Shown here: piece by piece, positions 1-6,993 of the stretch
How the letters are laid out: every line of letters starts with the position of its first letter
Numbering within the stretch: position 1 is the stretch's first letter
Source of the DNA: Robinsoniella peoriensis
GTDB lineage: Bacteria > Bacillota > Clostridia > Lachnospirales > Lachnospiraceae
NCBI RefSeq assembly: GCF_000797495.1
Contig: NZ_JTGN01000008.1
Location: 1 to 64,000, forward strand
Reading direction: 5' to 3'
DNA length: 64,000 nt
Translations under genes and position numbers: made by a program
Notes under the pieces: generated by a model
Database searches by the model: none
The model's input: only the letters and a program-made list of their open reading frames with translations
What the model was told of the DNA's origin: nothing

Positions 1-199
1 GTTCTACCAAGAGCATGGCCGGGTAGCCAAGTCGGGAAGGGATAAACGCTGAAGGCATCTAAGCGTGAAGCCCCCCTCAAGATGAGATATCCCCCGCATA
101 AGCGGTAAGACCCCTTGAAGACGACGAGGTAGATAGGTTAGAGGTGGAAGTGCAGTAATGTATGGAGCTGACTAATACTAATAGGTCGAAGGCTTATCC
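1..199 (+). rRNA. 23S rRNA, 3' end (partial)
   Basis: This is the 3'-terminal part of a large-subunit rRNA gene; the window starts inside it. The sequence carries the conserved domain VI tail, including the segment near 160-190 that reads GACTAATACTAATAGGTCGA, a near-universal bacterial 23S ending. The exact 3' end (about 199) is estimated from that motif. It is followed by a 123-nt spacer and then a tRNA cluster on the same strand, as expected for the end of an rRNA operon. Confidence 0.95.
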
Positions 200-322
200 A
201 TAAGGTTTAGGATAATGTCAATAAAGTTGATATGATCAACGAAGTTGGTAATGCAAGAACGGATGATATTTGATGAATTTCTGTGTGTGGTTTTGAAGGT
301 ATATAAACCTTACAAAAGAGTT

Positions 323-396
323 GGCCCAGTGGCTCAGTTGGTTAGAGCGTCGCCCTGTCACGGCGAAGGTCGTCGGTTCGAGTCCGATCTGGGTCG
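323..396 (+). tRNA. tRNA-Asp (GTC)
   Basis: The cloverleaf is complete. The acceptor arm GGCCCAG pairs with CTGGGTC (one G-U), U8 is present, and the anticodon loop is CTGTCAC with anticodon GTC. The T-loop is TTCGAGT and the discriminator is G. CCA is not encoded. It is the first gene of the tRNA cluster downstream of 23S. Confidence 0.95.
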
Positions 397-438
397 TTCA
401 CATCAGTAGATGTGTAATTAAATAATTTTATATCCCAT

Positions 439-511
439 GGGATCTTAGCTCAGCTGGGAGAGCATCTGCCTTACAAGCAGAGGGTCATAGGTTCGAGCCC
501 TATAGGTCCCA
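439..511 (+). tRNA. tRNA-Val (TAC)
   Basis: The acceptor arm GGGATCT pairs with AGGTCCC (one T-G). The anticodon loop is CTTACAA with anticodon TAC, the T-loop is TTCGAGC and the discriminator is A. It is cotranscribed with the neighbouring tRNAs judging by short spacers without terminators. Confidence 0.95.
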
Positions 512-516
512 TTAAT

Positions 517-589
517 GCCGATGTGGCTCAATTGGCAGAGCAGCTGATTTGTAATCAGCAGGTTATCGGTTCGAGTCCGATCATCGGCT
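517..589 (+). tRNA. tRNA-Thr (TGT)
   Basis: The acceptor arm GCCGATG pairs perfectly with CATCGGC. The anticodon stem CTGAT/ATCAG encloses anticodon TGT, and the T-loop is TTCGAGT. Only five bases separate it from tRNA-Val and four from tRNA-Tyr. Confidence 0.95.
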
Positions 590-593
590 TTTT

Positions 594-675
594 GGATGGA
601 TTCCCGAGTGGCCAAAGGGGACAGACTGTAAATCTGCTGCAAATTGCTTCGGTGGTTCGAATCCACCTCCATCCA
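594..675 (+). tRNA. tRNA-Tyr (GTA)
   Basis: This is a class II tRNA of 82 nt with a long variable arm (around CTGCAAATTGCTTCGG). The acceptor arm GGATGGA pairs with TCCATCC and the anticodon is GTA. The long variable arm together with GTA identifies bacterial tRNA-Tyr. Confidence 0.94.
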
Positions 676-716
676 TTGAGATTTACATCTCTATCAAAAA
701 ACTAAATAAATACTAT

Positions 717-790
<74 letters not shown>

Positions 791-866
791 TTTTTGGAAG
801 CGCACCATTACGGAAGTATTCGGAAGCTCGCTTCCATTATGCTGTAAAGAGGGTGTACAACCCTAG

Positions 867-939
<73 letters not shown>

Positions 940-989
940 TTATAAGACTTGAAACTGGTTTATGTCTTATAAAGTAAAATTTAATATGC

Positions 990-1062
990 GGGATATTAGC
1001 TCAGTTGGTAGAGCACTTGACTTTTAATCAAGTTGTCCGGGGTTCGAATCCCCGATGTCTCA
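990..1062 (+). tRNA. tRNA-Lys (TTT)
   Basis: The acceptor arm GGGATAT pairs with ATGTCTC with wobble pairs. The anticodon loop CTTTTAA carries TTT and the T-loop is TTCGAAT. It is the last tRNA of the cluster and is followed directly by a terminator hairpin. Confidence 0.95.
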
Positions 1063-1064
1063 TT

Positions 1065-1110
1065 ACAGAAAGAACCCTGCAGGAGTAACTATCCTGTGGG
1101 GTTTTCTGTT
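1065..1110 (+). terminator. Terminator of the rRNA/tRNA operon
   Basis: An inverted repeat starts three bases after tRNA-Lys: ACAGAAAGAACCC pairs with GGGGTTTTCTGT around an inner TGCAGGA/TCCTG stem. T-rich sequence lies in the 3' arm. It probably ends the rRNA-tRNA transcript. Confidence 0.7.
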
Positions 1111-1274
1111 ATTCAGTTTGTTTTAAGTTGGATTTAAATTGATTTTATACGATTTTTAAATATGGGAGTACAGTTAAAATAGGAATGAATAAGTTATAAA
1201 TTAGTGGGAAGAATGACAGATACGGGATAAAGAGGTTTGCAGGCTGCAGCCTATGAAAGGATATGGTACGGGAT

Positions 1275-2903
1275 ATGGCAAATGATAGTAAGAAGGAATT
1301 ACTTCTTCAGGGAAGCATTCTGGCGGTTGCAGGTATTATCGTAAAGTTGATTGGATTTTTATATCGTATTCCAATGGCTAACATGCTCGGTGAGGTTGGA
1401 AACGGTCTATATGGAGTAGCCTTTGGTATTTATAATATTGTTTTAACTTTGTCATGTTCCAGCCTTCCTCTGGGATTATCTAAATTAATATCCCAGTATG
1501 AGATTAAAAAGGAGTATCGGAGTGCTTATCGCTTATTTCGCAATTCCTTAATACTGGCGGTAATTGTTGGTGGTATATTTTGGGTATTAATATATTTTGG
1601 TGCTGATTTTCTGGAAATGTGTTATGCGAAACCAGGATTGGCAAAACCCCTCCGAATCGTAGCACCGACTACGTTTGTGATGGCTATTTTAGGTGTAATG
1701 CGGGGATTTTTTCAGGGAAAAAATACGATGATTCCATCGGCGGTTTCTCAGATTATAGAACAGATTATTAATGCAATTATAAGTATTGTAGCAGTTATGC
1801 AATTTATGAGAGTATATCAATCTTCCGCAGATGTTTTTGCATATGGGGCGGCAGGCGGTATTATGGGTACCTTGTGTGGTGCGTTGTCTGCTTTTGCTTT
1901 TTTATTAGTTTTATATTTACTGTATCGACCGGGGTATCTTAGAAGAGTAAGAAGATGTAAGAACCGTCATGTGGCATCAGATGGAAGACTGAACAAGTTA
2001 TTGCTGATGACATTAATTCCTATTTCTTTAAGTCAGGCAGCTTATCAGCTCAGCGGGACGCTGGATGATTTAATATTTGGAAATATATTGAATTTTAAAG
2101 GTTTAGCTGTGGACTTTGTAACTGCAATTCAGGGTGTGTATAGTACGCAATATAATCTTCTTATTAATATTCCTATTGCGTTTGCTTCTTCTTTGGCGGT
2201 TTCTATTGTACCCAGCATTGTTGCTTCTAAGGAAAGACATGATAGAAGAGGAATATTTGAGAAGGTAAACTTTATTAATAAGTTCGTGATGGTTCTTACG
2301 ATACCGTCAGTAATTGGATTTATGGTGCTTGCTAGGCCTATTATATCGTTAATATTTGCAGCTTTGACAGAACACAGAGATTTGTCGGTACACATGCTGC
2401 AGATAGGGGCTGTTTCGATTGTATTTTATTCTTTGGCATCCATATCTACAGCAATATTACAAAGTTTGAACAAGATGAGAGAGCCAATTGTAAATGCATT
2501 TATTGGTTTGGTGGTACATTTAGTATTTATTTGTCCTCTTTTGATTTTTACTGGATTGAATGCTTATATTTTAGTTGTGGGAAATATTATTTTTCCTCTG
2601 GTAATCTGTGTCTTAAACGAGAGATCTTTGAATAATGAGCTACATATCCATAAGGATGTGAAGAGGACGTATCTAATTCCGATCATTGCGTCCTTGATTA
2701 TGGGGATAATTGTATTTTTTGTTTACTGGATTGTGGATAAGTTTATCGGAAATACAGTTGTTTCAGTGGTAGTGCCTTTAGCCGTTGGCGTTTGCAGTTA
2801 CTTTTTCTTTATTTTTGCTTTTCACTGTTTCTCTTTAGAGGAATTATATGATTTGCCCATGGGAAGAACAATAGCAAGATTTACAGGGAGATTTTATCGG
2901 TAA
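1275..2903 (+). CDS. SpoVB/MurJ-like polysaccharide/lipid flippase
   Basis: The product is an integral membrane protein of about 542 residues with many hydrophobic segments, of the MOP superfamily (stage V sporulation protein B / oligosaccharide flippase type). The N-terminus (ELLLQGSILAVAGIIVKLIG, then GFLYRIPMANMLGEVGNGLYG) is the classic opening of this family. Members flip lipid-linked cell-wall or exopolysaccharide precursors across the membrane; in sporulating firmicutes SpoVB acts in spore cortex assembly. The open frame extends to an ATG at 1263, but that start leaves one base after AAAGGA. The ATG at 1275 leaves 13 and gives the family-like MANDSKKELL start, so it is preferred with modest confidence. 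It is transcribed alone; a long hairpin terminator lies downstream. The exact substrate cannot be told from sequence. Confidence 0.85.
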   Translation: MANDSKKELLLQGSILAVAGIIVKLIGFLYRIPMANMLGEVGNGLYGVAFGIYNIVLTLSCSSLPLGLSKLISQYEIKKEYRSAYRLFRNSLILAVIVGGIFWVLIYFGADFLEMCYAKPGLAKPLRIVAPTTFVMAILGVMRGFFQGKNTMIPSAVSQIIEQIINAIISIVAVMQFMRVYQSSADVFAYGAAGGIMGTLCGALSAFAFLLVLYLLYRPGYLRRVRRCKNRHVASDGRLNKLLLMTLIPISLSQAAYQLSGTLDDLIFGNILNFKGLAVDFVTAIQGVYSTQYNLLINIPIAFASSLAVSIVPSIVASKERHDRRGIFEKVNFINKFVMVLTIPSVIGFMVLARPIISLIFAALTEHRDLSVHMLQIGAVSIVFYSLASISTAILQSLNKMREPIVNAFIGLVVHLVFICPLLIFTGLNAYILVVGNIIFPLVICVLNERSLNNELHIHKDVKRTYLIPIIASLIMGIIVFFVYWIVDKFIGNTVVSVVVPLAVGVCSYFFFIFAFHCFSLEELYDLPMGRTIARFTGRFYR

Positions 2904-3050
2904 TGTTTTAAGTAAATTAAAGTTTGGAATGCAACTACGGTAATCCATTCGATTCCCGTGGAGATGGCGACTGCAGTCAATCCCGTCCGTGGTATTAGGA
3001 GGATGAAGGAAAGCAATGTCCGCAAAGATTTACGTATAAGCGTACCTATA

Positions 3051-3100
3051 AAAGGAATTATTTGTTATATTCGTTAGGTAATATAACAAATAATTCCTTT
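3051..3100. terminator. Long bidirectional terminator hairpin
   Basis: The two arms at 3051-3071 and 3080-3100 are a perfect 21-bp inverted repeat with an 8-nt loop. T-rich sequence follows on the plus strand and A-rich arm ends give T-runs on the minus strand. It sits between the convergent flippase and MATE genes, so it probably stops both. Confidence 0.8.
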
Positions 3101-3115
3101 TTATTCTATATATTT

Positions 3116-4465
3116 TTAAACATGGGAAAGCGTATTTTTTTGATACCGGAAGAACCAGATGAACAGGGCAATTCCTTTTAGAGTACTGGATATTGTGATA
3201 CTCCACCAAATTCCATTGAGACCTAAAGCGGTACCGGTCAGCAATAGAGCAAGAGGAATTCTGGCGGAAGTGAGTACAATACCAACTACAGATGGAGGTA
3301 TGGTTTTACCCAATCCGGAAAATGCGCCTGCTGTTGCAATCTCAACACACATGAACAACTGAGAGATTCCCAGGATTTGCAGATAATCTATACCCATACT
3401 TAAAATTTCTTTCTCCGGAATAAATACTTGAAAAATAGGTCCGGGCAGGCAGATTAAGATGAATGTACATACGATACCCCATACGGTAACTGCGCCCATT
3501 GATACAGCGTAACCTTTCCTTACCCGGGTATTGTTCCCGGAGCCATAGTTCTGTGCTACAAAGGAGTTCACAGCTGCGGCAAAGCCATCTGCAGTCATCC
3601 AGGAGATAGACTCTATCTGGGAACCAACTTTTTGAACTGCTACGGCAGTGTCCCCAAAGCCTGCGATGAGTCGTGCTATGATCATGGAGATACCTGTAAA
3701 TATCATACTCTGTATGGATGTGGGAAGTCCAATTCGTATTATTTCAGCCATATACTGCTTTGACGGTCTGGAGAATATATGTATTTTGTTAAAAATAATT
3801 GTATCTCTCATTGCAAAAACAATAAATACCAGAGTAACAATTGCCTGTGCAAGTACGGTTGCAATGGCAGCTCCCGCTACGCCCAAATTGGGAAATGGAC
3901 CTAAGCCAAATATAAGAACAGGATCCAGTACCAGGTTTAGGGCAAGTCCGGTAGTTGTTGCTATTAAAGAATTTCTACTGTTTCCCATGGCGGTCATTAT
4001 GCCGGAAAATATCTGGTTCAGGAAAGAAAATAGAACTCCGCCGCAAGTGATGATTAAATATATCTGGGCATCTGCCACAACCTTTGGGCTGTTCAGCTTG
4101 AAGAAGCCTATCAGTGGTACATGGAAAATTACGGAGGCAAGTCCATAGGCAATGCCAAAAAATATTCCCAGTTGTAAAGCGGCCCTGGCAAAATCTGCGG
4201 CAGTATGATACACTCCTGCACCAAAGGAGTGCCCAACCTTAACTTGTCCGCCCATTCGGCCAAGGGCTGCAAGTCCGTTTGAGAGCCACATATACATTCC
4301 TGCAGCACCAACAGCAGCGACGGCATTACTGCTGAGTCTGCCAATCCAGATCATATCAATCATGTTGTATGCCATCTGAATCAGGGAAGTTAGCATAATT
4401 GGTAAAGCTAGTTTTGTAAGTGAGGGCAGAATAGGGCCCTTTAGCAGGTTAATATTTTTACTCAT
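3116..4465 (-). CDS. MATE family efflux transporter
   Basis: The product is a 449-residue polytopic membrane protein of the multidrug and toxic compound extrusion family. Features include an N-terminal GPILPSLTKLALPIMLTSLI segment, MIDMIWIGRL in the first bundle, and a repeated two-bundle arrangement with QAIVTLVFIVF-type helices. Members export cationic drugs in exchange for Na+ or H+. A ribosome binding site (GAGGT, seven to eight bases before the ATG) supports the start. It is monocistronic and convergent with the flippase gene. It is one of three MATE genes in the window; the substrate is unknown. Confidence 0.9.
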   Translation of the reverse strand: MSKNINLLKGPILPSLTKLALPIMLTSLIQMAYNMIDMIWIGRLSSNAVAAVGAAGMYMWLSNGLAALGRMGGQVKVGHSFGAGVYHTAADFARAALQLGIFFGIAYGLASVIFHVPLIGFFKLNSPKVVADAQIYLIITCGGVLFSFLNQIFSGIMTAMGNSRNSLIATTTGLALNLVLDPVLIFGLGPFPNLGVAGAAIATVLAQAIVTLVFIVFAMRDTIIFNKIHIFSRPSKQYMAEIIRIGLPTSIQSMIFTGISMIIARLIAGFGDTAVAVQKVGSQIESISWMTADGFAAAVNSFVAQNYGSGNNTRVRKGYAVSMGAVTVWGIVCTFILICLPGPIFQVFIPEKEILSMGIDYLQILGISQLFMCVEIATAGAFSGLGKTIPPSVVGIVLTSARIPLALLLTGTALGLNGIWWSITISSTLKGIALFIWFFRYQKNTLSHV

Positions 4466-4574
4466 AAGTACCTCGTATATTTATTAAATTCTAATATTCT
4501 GTTAGAGCAGGCTGGAGAGTATATTAAGAGGATTATACCATAGTTGGATTATGAATGAAAAGCATTTATATTGA

Positions 4575-4617
4575 CTATAATAATTGCATTGTTTCTTAGA
4601 GATACAGGTGCTATAAT
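4575..4617 (+). promoter_or_regulatory. Ferritin promoter with possible PerR-like box
   Basis: TTGTTT (4589-4594), a 17-bp spacer and an extended -10 (TGCTATAAT, TATAAT at 4612-4617) lie about 40 bp before the ferritin start. CTATAATAATTGCAT (4575-4589) overlaps the -35 and matches the PerR consensus TTATAATNATTATAA at 10 of 14 defined positions. The promoter is well supported; the operator is only a suggestion. Confidence 0.55.
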
Positions 4618-4658
4618 GATCACATATACAGAATCTTAGAAACCGAGGAGGAAACAAA

Positions 4659-5171
4659 ATGTTGGATAAAAAAGTAGCAGAACTAATTAATACTCAGATT
4701 AATAAGGAATTTTATTCCGCGTATCTCTATTTGGATTTTTCAAATTATTTTATTGAAACCGGATTAGAGGGATATGCCAGCTGGTTCAAGATTCAGGCGC
4801 AGGAAGAAAGAGATCATGCGTTATTATTTATGCAGTATATGCAGAATAATGGAGAAAAGGTAACTTTTGAAGCAGTTGAAAAGCCAGAGTTTGAATTTAA
4901 AAAACCAGGAGATCCGCTTCAGGCAACATTGGAGCATGAGCAATACGTTACGGGGCTGATTCATACGATCTACGAGGCAGCCTATTCTGTAAAAGACTTC
5001 CGTACGATGCAGTTTCTGGACTGGTTTGTAAAAGAACAGGGAGAAGAGGAGAAAAATGCGGAGGATATGATCAAGAAATATAAACTGTTTGGTGAAGATC
5101 CTAAGGGTCTATACCTCATCGATTCAGAGATGGCTGCCAGAGTTTATACAGCTCCGTCATTGGTGTTATAA
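4659..5171 (+). CDS. ftnA: Ferritin (non-haem iron storage protein)
   Basis: The 170-residue protein is a typical bacterial ferritin that oxidises Fe(II) and stores iron in a 24-subunit cytoplasmic shell. All expected ferroxidase ligands are visible: E17, E50 and H53 (in EERDH), E94, and Q127/E130 (in EQGEEE). Length is normal for FtnA, and no bacterioferritin haem Met is evident. A strong ribosome binding site (GAGGAGG) precedes the ATG. The stop codon overlaps the start of the next gene (TAATG), so the two are translationally coupled. That partner is a BFD-type ferredoxin, which suggests a storage-and-release pair. Oxidative or iron control is plausible from the PerR-like box upstream. Confidence 0.95.
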   Translation: MLDKKVAELINTQINKEFYSAYLYLDFSNYFIETGLEGYASWFKIQAQEERDHALLFMQYMQNNGEKVTFEAVEKPEFEFKKPGDPLQATLEHEQYVTGLIHTIYEAAYSVKDFRTMQFLDWFVKEQGEEEKNAEDMIKKYKLFGEDPKGLYLIDSEMAARVYTAPSLVL

Positions 5172-5848
5172 TGGGAAAAGGAAAATACATTTGTCCTTGT
5201 TTTAAGGTTTCTTGTGATGATATCCGTAAGGCAGTAGAAGATGGTGCGGATTCATTTAAAAAGGTAAAGAAGGTAACGAAGGTATCTGGGAAATGTGGAC
5301 ATTGTGAATGCAGAGTGAAGGAATTTACAAAGGAAATGTTGGAAGATATGGGGAAGGAAACTTCCGGTGATAAGATGGTAAAGGATAAGAAGATAAAGGT
5401 TAAGAAAACAAAGGATAAGGAAGCAAAGAATAAGGGGATAAAGGTTAAGAAAACAGAGGATAAGGAAGCAAAGAATAAAGGGATAAAGGTTAAGAAAACA
5501 GAGGATAAGGAAGCAAAGAATAAAGGGATAAAGGTTAAGGAAGCAAAGGGATCGAAGTGTAGGAAGACAAAGGATAAAAAGATAAAGAATAAACAGATTA
5601 AGGATATATCAATAAACGATAAAACTCTGAAGGATATAAAGCTCAAAGATGAAAATCCAATGACTGCTATGTCAATAGATAAGAGATTAAAAGAGAAAAA
5701 GTCTGAGGATGAAAAAACAGAAGCGAAATTGATAAATGGTCAGGTAGTAAAAAAAGATCATCAACAGAAGATTAGGGTAATTAAGTTAGATGACAAAAAT
5801 TTTAAAGTAAAAGATATAAAGAAGAAAAAGAAAAGCAAAAAGAAGTAA
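5171..5848 (+). CDS. BFD-like [2Fe-2S] protein with lysine-rich repeat tail
   Basis: The first ~55 residues match a bacterioferritin-associated ferredoxin (BFD, Fer2_BFD) domain: C8-x-C10-x31-C42-x2-C45 is the canonical [2Fe-2S] ligand spacing. In Pseudomonas, Bfd passes electrons to bacterioferritin to release stored iron. Here the gene overlaps a ferritin gene by one base, so the same role toward FtnA is a reasonable inference. Residues ~60-225 are a highly basic, low-complexity tail that includes three 15-residue repeats (consensus GIKVKKTEDKEAKNK, residues 74-118) and ends in KKKKKSKKK. Normal Bfd is only about 60-70 residues, so the tail is an unusual addition. It might bind the acidic ferritin surface, nucleic acid or membrane; the sequence alone does not decide. 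Confidence 0.8.
   Translation: MGKGKYICPCFKVSCDDIRKAVEDGADSFKKVKKVTKVSGKCGHCECRVKEFTKEMLEDMGKETSGDKMVKDKKIKVKKTKDKEAKNKGIKVKKTEDKEAKNKGIKVKKTEDKEAKNKGIKVKEAKGSKCRKTKDKKIKNKQIKDISINDKTLKDIKLKDENPMTAMSIDKRLKEKKSEDEKTEAKLINGQVVKKDHQQKIRVIKLDDKNFKVKDIKKKKKSKKK
5390..5524 (+). repeat. Three 45-bp in-frame tandem repeats
   Basis: Three consecutive 45-bp units encode a 15-residue Lys/Glu motif, with a partial fourth (GIKVK) after them. Units two and three encode identical peptides and the first differs at two residues. The whole-codon unit length indicates tail growth by in-frame duplication. Confidence 0.9.
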
Positions 5849-5892
5849 TGGAAAAAGTAAAAGAAGTAATGGAAAAAGTAAAAGAAGAATGA
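5848..5892 (+). other. 14-codon ORF overlapping the BFD-tail stop
   Basis: The stop of the BFD-like gene is TAATG, and the overlapping ATG opens a 14-codon frame (MEKVKEVMEKVKEE) built from two copies of a 21-nt unit. It may be decayed tail sequence displaced by a frameshift, or a coupled micro-ORF. No separate ribosome binding site is required if it is coupled. Confidence 0.3.
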
Positions 5893-5897
5893 AGAAG

Positions 5898-5920
5898 AAA
5901 AAGCTGGAGACAGCTTTTTT
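5898..5920 (+). terminator. Terminator of the ferritin operon
   Basis: AAAAAGCTG pairs with CAGCTTTTT around a GAGA tetraloop, and the 3' arm ends in six T. It lies 50 bp after the BFD-like gene and just before the AraC gene's ribosome binding site. Confidence 0.8.
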
Positions 5921-5938
5921 CTTGTGGGGAGGAGGGTC

Positions 5939-6880
5939 TTGGCTATTCAGGTACAAAATACGAAGAGTTTGAAGGAGGATAAGCCTCATGGGTCAGCTTC
6001 TTTTCGCTGTGCTTTTTATGAGGCTGAGCAGAGTGAAAGTCTTTTTTTAGTAAAGCATCACTGGCATGATGAGATTGAATTGCTGCATTTTAAAAAAGGG
6101 AATTTTCATATGGAGATAAACATGGAGTCTTATGAGATTACGGAAGAATGTTTTTTCTTTGTCAACCCGGGAGAACTTCATTATATTACGTCGAATGGTC
6201 TATGTGAGGAAGATGCGGTAGTTTTTAACCCTTATGTACTTAGCTTTAATTCTTATGACACAATGCAAAACCAGGTAATTCAGCCTTTGATAAATGGAAA
6301 TCTTTCATTACCAAGAAGTATAAATGCATCTCTTAAAGAGTTTCAGGATATATACAGAGAGTATGAGCAGATTCAAAAAGCTTTTAGTATGATGGAAGAC
6401 ACAGGGGAGAAACCAGGTCAAAAAAATGTAAGTGTATCGGTATCCCAGATGTTGATTAAGGCATCTTTGCTTAGGATACTTGCGATACTTACCGGGCAGG
6501 GGCTGCTTACCAGGCAGGAGAACGGAGTAAATCATCAGGTGGAGAGTATTAAGACGGTTTTAACTTATATAAGGGAGAACTACAGGGATAGAATTTATAT
6601 TCGTGATCTGGCAGGGCTGATTAATGTAAATGAGCAGTATTTCTGCCGTTTCTTTAGGCGGGCAATAGGTAAGACACCAATGGAATATGTTAATGAAATT
6701 CGTATTCGCAGGGCGGCTGAAATGGTGATAAGTACAGATAATCTGATTATGGACATTTGTCTGGACTGCGGGTTTAATAATCTTGGAAACTTTTTAAGAG
6801 AGTTTAAAAAGTATACGGGAACGACTCCACGCTTGTATAAGAAGGAAAACCACAGCAGTTTTGCGAATGAGATGAAATGA
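5939..6880 (+). CDS. AraC family transcriptional regulator
   Basis: The N-terminal half is a cupin-like sensor (HWHDEIELLHFKKGNFHMEI and a following VNPGELH, typical of AraC_binding domains). The C-terminal ~100 residues hold two helix-turn-helix units (IRDLAGLINVNEQYFCRFFR and IMDICLDCGFNNLGNFLREF), the DNA-binding module of the family. Such regulators usually bind a sugar and activate adjacent catabolic genes. Here the next gene is an alpha-glucosidase on the same strand. The frame is open from a GTG at 5924, but a strong AGGAGG at 5930-5935 lies inside that extension, so TTG at 5939 (or ATT at 5945) is more likely. The start is therefore uncertain. Confidence 0.85.
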   Translation: MAIQVQNTKSLKEDKPHGSASFRCAFYEAEQSESLFLVKHHWHDEIELLHFKKGNFHMEINMESYEITEECFFFVNPGELHYITSNGLCEEDAVVFNPYVLSFNSYDTMQNQVIQPLINGNLSLPRSINASLKEFQDIYREYEQIQKAFSMMEDTGEKPGQKNVSVSVSQMLIKASLLRILAILTGQGLLTRQENGVNHQVESIKTVLTYIRENYRDRIYIRDLAGLINVNEQYFCRFFRRAIGKTPMEYVNEIRIRRAAEMVISTDNLIMDICLDCGFNNLGNFLREFKKYTGTTPRLYKKENHSSFANEMK

Positions 6881-6993
6881 TAAAAAAGTCAAAATAGTGA
6901 AGTTTTTGAACAAATAAATGTAGGACTTATGTGAAGTGAAATAGTATAATATGTGCTATAAGTAATGAAAATATAATTGTGGAGGCACATAGA

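Noticed and set aside
445..672. 75-codon minus-strand ORF and the 60-codon plus-strand ORF at 523-705
   Set aside because: Both lie across well-defined tRNA genes and are chance open frames.
2904..3050. Small gene or attachment site between flippase and terminator
   Set aside because: No ORF with a ribosome binding site, no tRNA-like end and no direct repeat was seen; only unremarkable intergenic sequence.
3648..4148. 166-codon plus-strand ORF inside the MATE gene
   Set aside because: It is antisense to a complete MATE coding sequence, with no ribosome binding site or recognisable domain.
5390..5524. CRISPR-like array
   Set aside because: The 45-bp units are directly adjacent without spacers, are multiples of three, and encode a repeating peptide in frame.
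5116..5646. 176-codon hydrophobic minus-strand ORF
   Set aside because: It is the antisense of the Lys-rich repeat tail; poly-Lys codons read as Phe/Leu on the other strand. The sense frame has the BFD cysteines and a coupled start.
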